Shown: positions 1 through 9,187, counted from the stretch's first letter. The stretch: DNA of 34,767 bases from Allobosea sp. 47.2.35 (GCF_024655635.1 NZ_JANLGI010000030.1:1-34767), one strand, 5' to 3'. Notes: generated by a model not told the origin, from the letters alone. Translations and numbers: made by a program.

Positions 1-22
1 GCCGATATCGGCCGATATCGGC
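1..22. repeat. Tandem palindrome at the left edge
   Basis: The window opens with two copies of the 10-mer GCCGATATCG followed by GC. The 12-mer GCCGATATCGGC is a perfect palindrome and the whole 22 bp block is also palindromic. The rest of 1-230 holds no gene that I can support. The element may continue beyond the left edge, so its role as operator, hairpin or chance cannot be judged. Confidence 0.4.
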
Positions 23-230
23 TGCGCGCTCCTCCTGGCATGCGGCTCCTCCAAAGCCCATCGAGATCCCTCCGGATTCTGTTAGAGGCTCTTAGACCTC
101 CCGCGCGATGCATCGTCGCAAAATTCGTCCGAGGCAAGCAATCTTCTGCAGCGATCCGGCGCCAGCGTCGTAGCATTCACAGCCCTTGCTCGGAAAGCGC
201 GCAGGAAGCTGCGTGATCCGAAGCGGGAAT

Positions 231-743
231 TCAGGCGAGCGGCATGGCGAAGGGCGCACCTTCGAAGGCATCGGAGCCGCGCCCGATTCGTTCGATCGCG
301 CGGGTCATCCGGCCGCGCCGCCCGAGCGCTGCATCGGCCAGCGCGACCAGCCGGGCATTCGGCGTGGCAGAGGGGGCGGCGGCGCGCAGGGCATCGGCAA
401 CTTCGTCCTCGTCACGCTGCGGTCCAAGCGCGCAGGCGGCGATGTAGGCGGCGGCTGTCGAGCGGCTGATCCCGGCCCAGCAATGGATCACCATCGGCTC
501 CGCGCGGTCCCAATCGCGAACGAAAGTCAGCAGCCGCGCCATATGCTCCTGCCCCGCGAGGACATGGCCGTCCAAAGCCTGGTTGATGTCGGACATGCCC
601 AGGAAGAGATGCCGTTCGGGAGCGATCCCGGCCGGCCGCGCGACGATCGTCCCGACATTGATCAGCGTCACGAGATGCCGGGCGCGGACGGCTGCAACCG
701 TTTCATCAAGCCGCGACAGCGGGGAAACGTGAAGAGTGGGCAA
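231..743 (-). CDS. Tyrosine phosphatase-like (CX5R) protein
   Basis: A 170-residue protein with the phosphatase signature HCWAGISR at residues 87-94. C88 would be the nucleophile and R94 would bind phosphate; D52 is a possible general acid. This matches the small protein-tyrosine-phosphatase-like family common in alphaproteobacteria, whose substrates are mostly unknown. I chose a TTG start at 743. It has GGAG seven bases upstream and gives the start MPTLHVSPLSRL, while the upstream ATG at 806 would add 21 residues of arginine/cysteine-rich sequence that does not look like protein. The gene diverges from the thioesterase at 848. The phosphatase fold is well supported; the substrate is not inferable. 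Confidence 0.8.
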   Translation of the reverse strand: MPTLHVSPLSRLDETVAAVRARHLVTLINVGTIVARPAGIAPERHLFLGMSDINQALDGHVLAGQEHMARLLTFVRDWDRAEPMVIHCWAGISRSTAAAYIAACALGPQRDEDEVADALRAAAPSATPNARLVALADAALGRRGRMTRAIERIGRGSDAFEGAPFAMPLA

Positions 744-847
744 GAACGGGCTCCGGTGGGATGGCAGACGATAGCATGATCGACAGTGTCGGCATCTCCA
801 TGACATGGAGGCGCAGCTCCGATCGATCCAGCGCCGAAAGGCTCCCC

Positions 848-1408
848 ATGAATCTGTGGTTCCGCCTGATCTGGCTCTTGCTGACGACGCGCTTCCGCCC
901 GCGGCTCGACCTGCCGGGTGATGCGTCAGTCCTGCCCTTCAGGGTCTGGTTCCACGATCTCGACACCAGCCTGCACATGAATAACGGCCGCTACTGGACG
1001 CTGATGGATCTTGGCCGGCTCGACCTGATGCTGCGCAGTGGCCTGTGGCGGGCGGTGCTGCGTCATCGCTGGCTGCCGGTGGTCAATGCCGGCACGATCC
1101 GCTTCCGCCGCGAGATGCGCCTGTTCCGCCCGTTCCGGGTCGAGACGACGATCCTGTGCTGGAGCGAGAGCTGGCTGGTGATGCAGCATCGCATGCTGAT
1201 GCAGGGCCGGGACGGCACCGAGATCGTCGCGGCGGTCGCGCTGGTCCGGGCGGCGCTCTATGACAAGAAGGCGCGCGCCTATGTCCCGGTCGTGCGCTTG
1301 CTCGGCGAGATCGGCGTCACCGCTGAGAGCCCGGAGCCGAGCCCGGAAGTCGCGGCTTTTCTCGCTTCCGAGGACGCCATGCGCATCGCCGCCTCGGCGG
1401 CTGCCTGA
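848..1408 (+). CDS. Acyl-CoA thioesterase family protein (4HBT-like)
   Basis: A 186-residue single-domain hotdog-fold protein. The segment DLDTSLHMNNGRY (residues 37-49) is the typical 4HBT_2/THEM6-like active-site region, and a hydrophobic N-terminus (MNLWFRLIWLLL) may associate with the membrane. The family hydrolyses acyl-CoA thioesters, but the chain length preferred here is unknown. The ATG at 848 follows an AAAGG ribosome site and gives the usual N-terminus; an in-frame ATG at 761 would add 29 poorly conserved-looking residues and nearly reach the divergent phosphatase gene. The stop lies only 3 bp from the convergent kinase stop at 1412. Confidence 0.8.
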   Translation: MNLWFRLIWLLLTTRFRPRLDLPGDASVLPFRVWFHDLDTSLHMNNGRYWTLMDLGRLDLMLRSGLWRAVLRHRWLPVVNAGTIRFRREMRLFRPFRVETTILCWSESWLVMQHRMLMQGRDGTEIVAAVALVRAALYDKKARAYVPVVRLLGEIGVTAESPEPSPEVAAFLASEDAMRIAASAAA

Positions 1409-1411
1409 GGG

Positions 1412-4400
1412 TTACTCCGCCGCCAGCCGCGTTGCCCGCCACTGTGCCAGCAGCGCGCGCAGCGCCGCGGGCTTCAGCGGCTTGTTGAGCAGATGGACGT
1501 CGAGAGCGTTCGCGGCCTCGCGGACATGCGGCGTCCGGTCGGCGGTGAGCAGGATCGCCGGCATCGGCGTGCGGGCCCGCGCCCGAAGTGCGCTGATTGC
1601 GGTCAGGCCGTTGCCATGGTCGAGATGGTAATCGGCGATCAGCACATCGGCCTCGCCCTTGCTGCCGACATGGGGCAGCGCCTCTTCGAGGCTGCCGGCG
1701 ATGGTGACGCGGCAGCCCCAACCCTCCAGCAGACGCTTCATGCCGTCGAGGATGGCGGGCTCGTTGTCGAGCACGAGCAACCGCATGCCCGCGAGCTGGC
1801 CCGCAGGCGCATTGCGCGGTGCGGCGGCCGTCGTCATCGCGGGCAATGGTGCGGCGCGCGGGACCGAAATCGAGAAGCGCGTACCGCGTCCCGGCGCCGA
1901 ATCGAGCGTCAGCCCGTGGTCGAGGGCGCGCGCGATGCGCTGCACGATCGAGAGCCCGAGCCCTAAGCCCCGCGCCACCTTCGCACCCTGGTCGAGCCGC
2001 TGGAACTCGCGGAACACGGTCTTCTGCTTGCTCTGGGGGATGCCGAGCCCGGTATCGATCACCTCGACCGCGACCTGGCTGCCCCGGCGGCGGCAGCCGA
2101 TCAGCACCTTGCCGCTGGGCGTGTACTTGATCGCGTTGGAGATCAGGTTCTGCAGCAGGCGGCGTAGCAGGCGCCGGTCCGAGCGCAGCGTCAGGCTGGT
2201 CGGCATGAAGATGAGCTTCAGGCCCTTTTCCTGGGCGCTCGGCTCGAATTCGCGCTGGAGCTGCCGCATCAATTCGTCCAGCCGGAAGGAGGAGAGTTCC
2301 GGCTTGAGCGCACCGCCATCGAGCCGCGAGATCTCCAGCAGCGCCGTCAGGATCTCCTCGACGGCATCGAGCGAGGCGTCGATATTCTCCGCAAGCTCGG
2401 GCTGCCCGCCGGTGCGGTCGCGCTCGACCAGCGAGGTCGCATAGAGCCGCGCGGCGTTGAGCGGCTGCAGGATGTCGTGGCTGGCGGCGGCGAGGAAGCG
2501 CGTCTTCGAGGCATTGGCGGCCTCGGCCTCGGCCTTGGCGCGTTGCAATTCGGCATTGACGTGGAGCAGTTCCTCGGTGCGCTCGGCGACGCGGCGTTCG
2601 AGGCCTTCGTTGGCGCGTTCGAGCTCCTCCTCGCCGGCGACCGTGTCGGTGATGTCGGTATAGGTCGTGACGAAGCCGCCATCCGGCAGCGCGTTGGTGC
2701 GGACCTCGATCACCTTCTTCGACGGGTAGAGCTTGAGGCGCACCGGCTCGCGGTCGTTGATGAAGCTTTCCAGCCGCGCCGCCATCAGCTCATCGCGCGC
2801 GCCGGTGCCATAGGCGCCGCGGGCCGCGTTGAAGCGGACGATCTCGTCGAGCCCCGTGCCGAACCGGACCAGCGAGGCCGGCAGGTCGTAGAGCTGGATG
2901 AAGGCCTGGTTCCAGGCGAGCAGGCGCAGGTCCCGGTCGAGCACGGTGATGCCCTGGCCGGCATGGTCAAGTCCGTGCTGGAGAATGTCGCGGTTGTACT
3001 GGAGCGCCGCCGAGGCGTCGTCGAGCAGCTTGAAGGCGGCTTCGGTCGAGAGATTGCGCCGCTTCAGCAGGAGCGACAGCACGAGGCGTGAGGAGGCAGC
3101 ACCGATCGCCGAGGAGAGCAGGTGCTCGCCGAAGCGCAGCAGATGGATATCGGCCTGGCGCCCGCTTTCAGAGGCCTCGCCGCGGCCGCTGTTGAAACCC
3201 TCGAAGGCACGCTGGGTCCGCTCTGCCCCGAGATAGCGCGCGATGGTCGATTGCAGCTCGCCCTCGGTGATGGTGGTGCGCCAGAGCGAGAAGGACTGCG
3301 CCATCGTCGTCGGCTGGGATTCGACGAAGGCATTGGCCTGCAGTCGCTCCATCGCATTGGCCGGCCGCAGCAGCGAGAAGCCGATATAGGCGAGGACGTT
3401 GAAGCTCAGGCTCCAGAACACGCCGTGCGGTAGCGCCGGCCAGTCCAGCCCGAACAGGCCCTCCGGCCGGAAGATGCCGGCGCCGAACGGGCCATGCACG
3501 ACGATCTCGCTCCACCAGCCGCCGGGCAGGGCGAGGCTCGGCATCAGCAGCGTATAGGCCCAGACCAGCGTCCCGACCGTGAGCCCGGCCACGGCGCCCA
3601 GCGCCGTGCCGCGCCGCCAGAACAGCCCGCCGAAGAAGGCCGGCGCGATCTGCGCCGTTGCCGCGAACGAGAGCAGGCCGATCGAGACCAGGGCCGCCTC
3701 GCCGGAAGCCCGGTAGTAGAGATAGCCGAGCAGGATGACGACGAAGATGCTGACGCGCCGGATCACCACCACCTGCGAGCCGAGATCGCCGCCGAGATTG
3801 CTGTTGCCGTCGCCGCGCCTGCCGAACAGCCGGACGGCGCGCCCGGGATCGCTCAGGCCGCGCCGGCCGCGCAGCAGCAGCGGCATGACGAGATGGTTGG
3901 AGATCATGATGGCGAGCGCGACCGAGGCGACGATCACCATCGCGGTCGCGGCGGAAAGCCCGCCGACGAAGACGAGCAGCGCTATCATCCCGGCCTCGCG
4001 CTGCAAGGGCAGCAGCAGCACGGTCATGTCGCGGTCGACGCCGCTGCCGGGGATCAGGATCTCGCCGGCTGCCGCCAGCGGCAGCACGAACAGGTTGATC
4101 AGCACGAGATAGAGCGGGAACATCCAGGCCGCGCGGCGTACGTCGCGGACGTCGCGGTTCTCGACGATGGTCATGTGGAACTGCCGGGCCAGCAGCAGCG
4201 CCGCGCAACTCGACAGGAAGGTCAGCGTCAGGAAATTCGGCCAGCTCGATGTGCGCTCCCAGATCGGCGGGGCGCCATTGGCCGGATGGGCCGCCCGCGC
4301 CAGCAGATCGCCGGCACCGCCGAACAGCCCGTAGACGATGAAGAAGCCGAGCACGAGGAAGGCGACGAGCTTGATCAGCGATTCGACCGCGATCGCCAGC

Positions 4401-4984
4401 ACGAGCCCGTCCTGATGTTCGGTGGCGTCGATATGGCGGGTGCCAAAGGCGCAGGCGAAGCCGGCGAGCACGATCGCGACGAGGAAGGGCAGGTCGCTCA
4501 AGACCGGCACGTCCGGCGTCGGTGGATGGCCGCCCGTCGCTGCGAGGAAGACCGAGAGCGAATTCGCGACGGCCTTGAGTTGCAGCGAGATATAAGGCAA
4601 CGCGCCGATCACTGCGACGAGGCAGACCAGCGCCGCCACGCGCTCGCTCTTGCCGTAGCGCGCGCCGACGAAATCGGCGATCGAGGTGATGTTCTGCGAC
4701 TTGGCGATGGTGACGATGCGGCCGACGAAGCGGTGGCCCAGCCCGATCACGAGGATCGGTCCGACATAGATGCCCAGGAAGTCGAAGCCCGCGCGATTGG
4801 CGAAGCCGACCGAGCCGTAGAAGGTCCACGAGGTGCAGTAGACGCCGAGCGCCAGCGCATAGACCGTGGTGCGCGCCCGGCCGCTCATCAGCTTGCGCCC
4901 GGAGGTGTCGGCCATATGCGCGACGGCGAAGAGCCCGCACAGATAGGCCAGCGCCACCAGCACCACGGACCAGGCGGGGATCAT
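1412..4984 (-). CDS. Hybrid histidine kinase with SLC5-type symporter domain, PAS and receiver
   Basis: A 1190-residue membrane sensor. Residues about 1-560 form a multi-spanning sodium:solute symporter-like (SSS/SLC5) domain. A PAS domain follows at about 665-785, then a coiled coil, a HisKA domain with H836 in SHDILQPLNAAR, and an HATPase domain with N950 (N box) and DTGLGIP from D977. A C-terminal receiver has D1073, phosphoacceptor D1118 in IADYHLDHG, and K1168. The layout resembles the CbrA and NahK/ErcS' kinase families, where the transporter-like part senses or moves a substrate. The residue four after the histidine is Q, not the T/N usually needed for phosphatase activity. The ATG at 4984 follows GAGGG and begins the first transmembrane helix; the frame is open upstream to 5104. 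No separate response regulator is adjacent. Confidence 0.9.
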   Translation of the reverse strand: MIPAWSVVLVALAYLCGLFAVAHMADTSGRKLMSGRARTTVYALALGVYCTSWTFYGSVGFANRAGFDFLGIYVGPILVIGLGHRFVGRIVTIAKSQNITSIADFVGARYGKSERVAALVCLVAVIGALPYISLQLKAVANSLSVFLAATGGHPPTPDVPVLSDLPFLVAIVLAGFACAFGTRHIDATEHQDGLVLAIAVESLIKLVAFLVLGFFIVYGLFGGAGDLLARAAHPANGAPPIWERTSSWPNFLTLTFLSSCAALLLARQFHMTIVENRDVRDVRRAAWMFPLYLVLINLFVLPLAAAGEILIPGSGVDRDMTVLLLPLQREAGMIALLVFVGGLSAATAMVIVASVALAIMISNHLVMPLLLRGRRGLSDPGRAVRLFGRRGDGNSNLGGDLGSQVVVIRRVSIFVVILLGYLYYRASGEAALVSIGLLSFAATAQIAPAFFGGLFWRRGTALGAVAGLTVGTLVWAYTLLMPSLALPGGWWSEIVVHGPFGAGIFRPEGLFGLDWPALPHGVFWSLSFNVLAYIGFSLLRPANAMERLQANAFVESQPTTMAQSFSLWRTTITEGELQSTIARYLGAERTQRAFEGFNSGRGEASESGRQADIHLLRFGEHLLSSAIGAASSRLVLSLLLKRRNLSTEAAFKLLDDASAALQYNRDILQHGLDHAGQGITVLDRDLRLLAWNQAFIQLYDLPASLVRFGTGLDEIVRFNAARGAYGTGARDELMAARLESFINDREPVRLKLYPSKKVIEVRTNALPDGGFVTTYTDITDTVAGEEELERANEGLERRVAERTEELLHVNAELQRAKAEAEAANASKTRFLAAASHDILQPLNAARLYATSLVERDRTGGQPELAENIDASLDAVEEILTALLEISRLDGGALKPELSSFRLDELMRQLQREFEPSAQEKGLKLIFMPTSLTLRSDRRLLRRLLQNLISNAIKYTPSGKVLIGCRRRGSQVAVEVIDTGLGIPQSKQKTVFREFQRLDQGAKVARGLGLGLSIVQRIARALDHGLTLDSAPGRGTRFSISVPRAAPLPAMTTAAAPRNAPAGQLAGMRLLVLDNEPAILDGMKRLLEGWGCRVTIAGSLEEALPHVGSKGEADVLIADYHLDHGNGLTAISALRARARTPMPAILLTADRTPHVREAANALDVHLLNKPLKPAALRALLAQWRATRLAAE

Positions 4985-5256
4985 GCCGCCCTCGCGGGTG
5001 CCGTATGCGAACGAGGCCGGGATGCAGGCGCCATGGAATTCCGCTTCTTGGTTTCGCGCAGAGTATCGGACGGCTTGTCCGCTCGCCATAGGCCATTGGC
5101 GCAAGTCCTCAGGCCGAATTCATCCCCAGTTCTTTGCGTTTCTGGCCGATCAGCGCCGTCATTGCTGCGTTTTCGGGCTTTCCCTGTTCTGCGCCGCTGG
5201 TCTAGCGTCCGGATCAGGCTGTCGGGGTAGCCTTGCCGATTCTCAAGGGGTGTTTC

Positions 5257-5676
5257 ATGTTGGAAGAATTCAAGAAATTCGCCCTGAAGGGCAATGTCGT
5301 CGACCTCGCTATCGGCGTCATCATCGGCGCCGCGTTCAGCCGGATCGTCGACTCGCTCGTCTCCGATATCATCATGCCGTTCATCGGTGCGCTCGGCGGC
5401 GTCGATTATTCGAACTACTTCTTCGGCCTCAACAGCGCCGTCACCTCGCCGATCCTCTCGGAAGCCAGGAAGCAGGGCGCGGTTCTGGCTTATGGCAACT
5501 TCGTCACGGTGGCGATCAACTTCATCATCATCGCTTTCGTCCTGTTCATGGTCGTCAAGGGCATCAACAAGCTGCAGAAGAAGCAGCCGGCGAAGGAAGA
5601 GGCTCCCGCCGCCAAGCCTGAGGATGTCGTCCTGCTCGGCGAGATCCGCGACCTGCTCAAGCAGAAGCAGGCCTGA
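5257..5676 (+). CDS. mscL: Large-conductance mechanosensitive channel MscL
   Basis: A 139-residue protein with the complete MscL pattern: an amphipathic N-terminus (MLEEFKKFALKGNVVDLA), TM1 with VIIGAAFSRIVDSLVSDIIMP, a periplasmic loop, TM2 around residues 82-103, and a charged cytoplasmic helix ending LLGEIRDLLKQKQA. MscL homopentamers open under membrane tension to release solutes during hypo-osmotic shock. The ATG at 5257 is preceded by AAGGGG at good spacing; an earlier in-frame start at 5233 lacks family similarity. The gene stands alone and diverges from the large kinase, with 272 bp between the two start codons. Confidence 0.95.
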   Translation: MLEEFKKFALKGNVVDLAIGVIIGAAFSRIVDSLVSDIIMPFIGALGGVDYSNYFFGLNSAVTSPILSEARKQGAVLAYGNFVTVAINFIIIAFVLFMVVKGINKLQKKQPAKEEAPAAKPEDVVLLGEIRDLLKQKQA

Positions 5677-5692
5677 TCCTGCCCCTCGCGCG

Positions 5693-5710
5693 GCCGTGAA
5701 TCATCACGGC
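5693..5710 (+). terminator. Hairpin downstream of mscL
   Basis: GCCGTGA-ATCA-TCACGGC forms a perfect 7-bp stem with a 4-base loop, 17 bp after the mscL stop codon. There is no T tract, so it may be a processing or stabilising hairpin rather than an intrinsic terminator. Confidence 0.4.
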
Positions 5711-5798
5711 TGCCGATCGACCCGATCTCGCGATTTCATGCCTCGCCGCGCCGTGATCGGCTAAAGGTGGGGCACTGAATTTCGCGAGGCCGAAACCT

Positions 5799-6992
5799 AT
5801 GAACAGCGCCATCCTGCCGGGCAGTACCCTGCTTGCCGAGCTCCGTCCGGAAGCCCGGAACGCGCCGGAAAGCGGGATCGTCGAGGTGGTCAATCATGGC
5901 CGCCTCAAGCAGGGCCTGATCCCGCTCTGGGTGGGAGAGGGCGACCTCTCGACTCCTGCCTTCATCGCCGACGCCGCGGCGCGCTCGCTCGCTGCGGGCG
6001 AGACCTTCTACACCTGGCAGCGCGGCATTCCCGAGCTGCGCGAGGCGCTCGCCCGCTATCACCAGCGCCTATATGGCGGCGCCTTCTCGCCGGAGAGCTT
6101 CTACGTCACCGGCTCGGGCATGCAGTCGGTCCAGATCGCTGTGCGGATGATCGCCGGCCCCGGCGACGAGATACTGATCCCGACCCCGGCCTGGCCGAAT
6201 TTCGGCGCGGCCGTCTCGATCAGCGGCGCAAACACCGTCTGCGTCCCGATGACCTACGCGCAGGGCCAGTTCACCCTCGATCTGGACCGGCTTGCCGCCG
6301 CGATCACGCCGCGCACCCGCGGTATCCTGGTGAACTCACCGTCGAATCCCACCGGCTGGACCGCGACCAAGGCCGAGCAGGAGGCGCTGCTCGCACTCTC
6401 GCGCAAGCACGGCATCTGGATCGTCGCTGACGAGATCTATGGCCGCTTCATCTATGACGGCTCGGAGCGGGCGCCCTCCTTCCACGACATTATGGAGGCC
6501 GAGGACCGCGTCATCTTCGTCCAGACCTTCTCGAAGAACTGGGCGATGACCGGCTGGCGCATCGGCTGGATCGAGGTGCCCGTCGCGTTCGGGCAGGTCG
6601 TCGAGAACCTGATCCAGTATTCGACCTCCGGCTCGCCGGTCTTCGTCCAGCGCGGCGCCATCGCCGCCCTCGACGAGGGCGAGGGCTTCGTCGCCGAGCA
6701 GATCGCGCGCGCGGCCGAAGGGCGTCGCATCGTGTTCGAGGGCCTGAAGGCGACGAACCGCGTCACGCTTTCGGCGCCGGTCGGGGCGTTCTACCAGTTC
6801 TTCTCGGTCGATGGCCGCGAGGATTCGCGCAAGCTCGCGCTCGATCTGGTCGATAGCGCCAATGTCGGCCTCGCGCCCGGCACCGCCTTCGGCCCCGGCG
6901 GCGAGACCGGCCTTCGTCTCTGCTTCGCCCGCAAGTCCTCCGATCTGATCGAGGCCGTCGCGCGCCTGCAGAAGGCACTGGCCGCGGCCTGA
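5799..6992 (+). CDS. Class I/II PLP-dependent aminotransferase
   Basis: A 397-residue fold-type I aminotransferase. The PLP lysine is K246 in TFSKNWAMTGWRIGW. Other expected residues are N183 (SPSNPTG), D211 and Y214 (VADEIYGRF), R254 as phosphate contact, and R373 (GLRLCFA) for the substrate carboxylate. Length and motif spacing are normal, so it should be active. The family covers aspartate, aromatic, branched-chain and arginine:pyruvate transaminases, and sequence alone does not fix the donor. It appears to be a single-gene unit between mscL and the AbrB-family gene, followed by an inverted repeat at 6996-7022. Confidence 0.9.
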   Translation: MNSAILPGSTLLAELRPEARNAPESGIVEVVNHGRLKQGLIPLWVGEGDLSTPAFIADAAARSLAAGETFYTWQRGIPELREALARYHQRLYGGAFSPESFYVTGSGMQSVQIAVRMIAGPGDEILIPTPAWPNFGAAVSISGANTVCVPMTYAQGQFTLDLDRLAAAITPRTRGILVNSPSNPTGWTATKAEQEALLALSRKHGIWIVADEIYGRFIYDGSERAPSFHDIMEAEDRVIFVQTFSKNWAMTGWRIGWIEVPVAFGQVVENLIQYSTSGSPVFVQRGAIAALDEGEGFVAEQIARAAEGRRIVFEGLKATNRVTLSAPVGAFYQFFSVDGREDSRKLALDLVDSANVGLAPGTAFGPGGETGLRLCFARKSSDLIEAVARLQKALAAA

Positions 6993-6995
6993 GGC

Positions 6996-7022
6996 CAAGG
7001 CGGACGGCGCAACGCCGCCTTG
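6996..7022 (+). terminator. Inverted repeat after the aminotransferase gene
   Basis: CAAGGCGG and CCGCCTTG form an 8-bp stem with an 11-base loop, three bases after the aminotransferase stop. No T run follows, so it is only a candidate terminator. Confidence 0.35.
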
Positions 7023-7111
7023 CATCTGGTGGGGAGCGGGTCGGTTGACCCGCTGCCGGACCATCGCCATGAACGCCCGGCGCCGCCTGTTCCCGGCGCG
7101 GCGGGAACGCG

Positions 7112-8173
7112 ATGAAACCGTTCGGCTACCCCACGAACCGGCTGGTCATCCTCTGGCGGGAAATCCTGGTCATCGCGCTGGCGACCGTCGGTGGCGGGGC
7201 CTTCGCTCTGCTCGGCATGCCGGCGGCCTGGCTCTCCGGCTCGATGCTGATCAGTGCGGCGGTCGCGCTGGTGCGCCCGCTGCCGAACCTGCGCCGGCCC
7301 TGGTTCGATTCCACCATGGTGCTCTCCGGTGCGATCCTAGGCTCGGCCGTGACGCCAGAGGCTCTTGCCGCTGCGGCGCGCTATCCCGCCTCTCTCGTTC
7401 TCCTCCTCGTCGGTGCCACGGCGATCATGCTCGCGACCGGCGCCTATCTGCGCCATGTCGCGCGCTGGCCCTGGATCGATGCGCTGCTGGCTTCCGCACC
7501 CGGCGCCTTGTCGACCGTGCTGGCGGTTGCCCAGGAGAAGGGCGCCAATATCGGCCGCATCTCGGTCGTCCAATTGTTCCGCCTGCTCGTCCTGGTCGCG
7601 CTGCTGCCGAGCGTCATGCAGCTGAGCGGGGCTGCTGCCGGCATGCCGGTTCCCGATATCAAATCTGTCGATGCCGGCACCATGTTCGGCGTCGCCATGG
7701 CGGGGCTGGCGCTCGGTCTCGTCTTCGAGCGGATCGGCCTATCCGCTCCGCTGATGTTCGGCGCCACCTTCGCCAGCGCGGCCCTGCATGGCAGCGGGCT
7801 CGTCGAGGGCTCGTTGCCGATGCCGATCCAGATCGCCGTGCAGGTCCTGCTCGGCACCACCATGGGCGGGCGCATCGCCCATATCCCGCGCGACGAGTTG
7901 AAAGGCCTTTTCCCGCTCGCCATCGGCGGCTTCGCGGTCTCGATCGGCGTTGCCTTCCTGTTCGCCTGGCCGGCGGCCTGGCTCGCCGGCGTGTCCTATG
8001 CCAGCGGCATGGCGGCCTTCGCGCCCGGCGGCCTGGAAGCGATGGCGATGCTCGCCTTCGCGATGGGGCTCGATACGCTCTATGTCGGCGCGCACCATCT
8101 CGTGCGCTTCGTCGCGATCGGGCTGGCGATGCCGCTGGTGCTCAGCCGTGTGAAGAACGCGCCGCCACCCTGA
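7112..8173 (+). CDS. AbrB-family integral membrane protein
   Basis: A 353-residue hydrophobic protein with about ten transmembrane segments. It has the two-repeat pattern of the AbrB membrane family (COG3180 type): each half has a PxAWLSG-like segment (residues 37-43 and around 288-294) and a glycine/alanine-rich segment (e.g. SAPGALSTVLAVAQEKGANI). The family is named for E. coli AbrB, linked to regulation of aidB. It is unrelated to the Bacillus transition regulator AbrB, and its molecular function, perhaps transport, is unproven. The ATG at 7112 follows GGGA. The stop faces the lactonase stop at 8192, 18 bp away. Confidence 0.8.
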   Translation: MKPFGYPTNRLVILWREILVIALATVGGGAFALLGMPAAWLSGSMLISAAVALVRPLPNLRRPWFDSTMVLSGAILGSAVTPEALAAAARYPASLVLLLVGATAIMLATGAYLRHVARWPWIDALLASAPGALSTVLAVAQEKGANIGRISVVQLFRLLVLVALLPSVMQLSGAAAGMPVPDIKSVDAGTMFGVAMAGLALGLVFERIGLSAPLMFGATFASAALHGSGLVEGSLPMPIQIAVQVLLGTTMGGRIAHIPRDELKGLFPLAIGGFAVSIGVAFLFAWPAAWLAGVSYASGMAAFAPGGLEAMAMLAFAMGLDTLYVGAHHLVRFVAIGLAMPLVLSRVKNAPPP

Positions 8174-8191
8174 CCGCCTGAACGAGCGTCC

Positions 8192-9127
8192 TCAGGCCGG
8201 CCGCACGGCCCCGTTCGTATGCGTCATGACTGAATACAGCGAGGTCGTGCCGCAGATGAACAGGCGGTTGAGCTTCGGCCCGCCCCAGCAGACATTAGCG
8301 GTGATCTCCGGGATATGGACCTTGCCGATCAGCGTGCCGTCGGGATGGTAGATGTGAACGCCGTCGGCGGCGCTGGTCCAGATGCGCCCCTCGATATCGA
8401 GGCGGAAGCCGTCGAACAGCCCGGCCGTGCAGGTGGCGAAGACCTTTGACTCGCCGAGCGCGATGCCGTCCCGCCCCATCCGGAAGCTGCGGATATGCCG
8501 CGGCCCGTTCTCGGGATCGTGGCTTCCGCCGGTATCGGCGATGTAGAGGATGCTCTCGTCCGGCGAGAAGGCGAGGCCGTTGGGCTTGACGAAATCATCG
8601 GCGACGATGGCGATCTCGCCGGTGCGACCATCGATCCGGTAGACGTTGCAGGCGCCGATCTCCCCGGGCGACTTGTCGCCCTCGTAGTCGCTGAGGATGC
8701 CGTAATCGGGATCGGTGAACCAGATCGAGCCGTCCGATTTCACCACGGCGTCGTTCGGAGAGTTCAGTCGCTTGCCGCCGAAATGGCTGGCGAGCACCGT
8801 GATCGACCCGTCATGCTCCGTGCGCGTCACCTGCCGCCCGCCATGCTCGCAGGTGATGAGCCGGCCCTGCGCATCGACCGTGTTGCCGTTGGAATTGCGC
8901 GCCGGCTGCCGGAACGTGCCGACCTGGCCGCTCAGCGCGTCGTAGCGCAGCATGCGGTCATTCGGGATATCCGACCAGATGAGCGTGCTATGGGCCGGGA
9001 ACCAGGCCGGCCCCTCCGACCAGCGCGCGCCGGTCCAGAGCCGCTCGACCCGGGCGGAGCCTGGAACGACGCGATGGAAGCGTGGATCGAGGACCGTAAC
9101 CCCCGTGCCTTCGAGCTGGCCGAACAT
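8192..9127 (-). CDS. SMP-30/gluconolactonase family protein
   Basis: A 311-residue six-bladed beta-propeller of the SMP-30/gluconolactonase/LRE family. Divalent-metal ligands can be placed: E38 (RWSEGPAW), N125 (LNSPNDAVV), N183 (KPNGLAFSPD) and D239 (AGLFDGFRLD). These enzymes open sugar or other lactones to hydroxy acids in the cytoplasm. No signal peptide is seen. The start is clear: AGGGAGG sits six bases before the ATG at 9127. The gene lies 60 bp after the LysR gene on the same strand and may be co-transcribed with it. The substrate is unknown; the nearby glycolate oxidase genes suggest a hydroxy-acid or sugar-acid route, which is inference. Confidence 0.88.
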   Translation of the reverse strand: MFGQLEGTGVTVLDPRFHRVVPGSARVERLWTGARWSEGPAWFPAHSTLIWSDIPNDRMLRYDALSGQVGTFRQPARNSNGNTVDAQGRLITCEHGGRQVTRTEHDGSITVLASHFGGKRLNSPNDAVVKSDGSIWFTDPDYGILSDYEGDKSPGEIGACNVYRIDGRTGEIAIVADDFVKPNGLAFSPDESILYIADTGGSHDPENGPRHIRSFRMGRDGIALGESKVFATCTAGLFDGFRLDIEGRIWTSAADGVHIYHPDGTLIGKVHIPEITANVCWGGPKLNRLFICGTTSLYSVMTHTNGAVRPA

Positions 9128-9187
9128 ACCAAACCTCCCTGAAATCCTGGCCGGAGCATCTCCGCCCGTGCGGGGCAGGGCAATGCC

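Noticed and set aside
3168..5096. Minus-strand 642-codon frame overlapping the kinase in another frame
   Set aside because: Its product is Arg-rich and without motifs; the true kinase frame has full domain structure over the same bases.
3494..5230. Long plus-strand reading frame of 578 codons opposite the hybrid kinase
   Set aside because: It is antisense to a clearly coding kinase. Its product is a low-complexity Arg/Asp/Gln/Glu/Ala-rich chain with no domain, as expected when a GC-rich gene is read backwards.
7045..8181. Plus-strand 378-codon frame overlapping the AbrB-family gene
   Set aside because: It is Arg/Gly-rich without membrane segments; the frame at 7112-8173 gives a clean polytopic protein.
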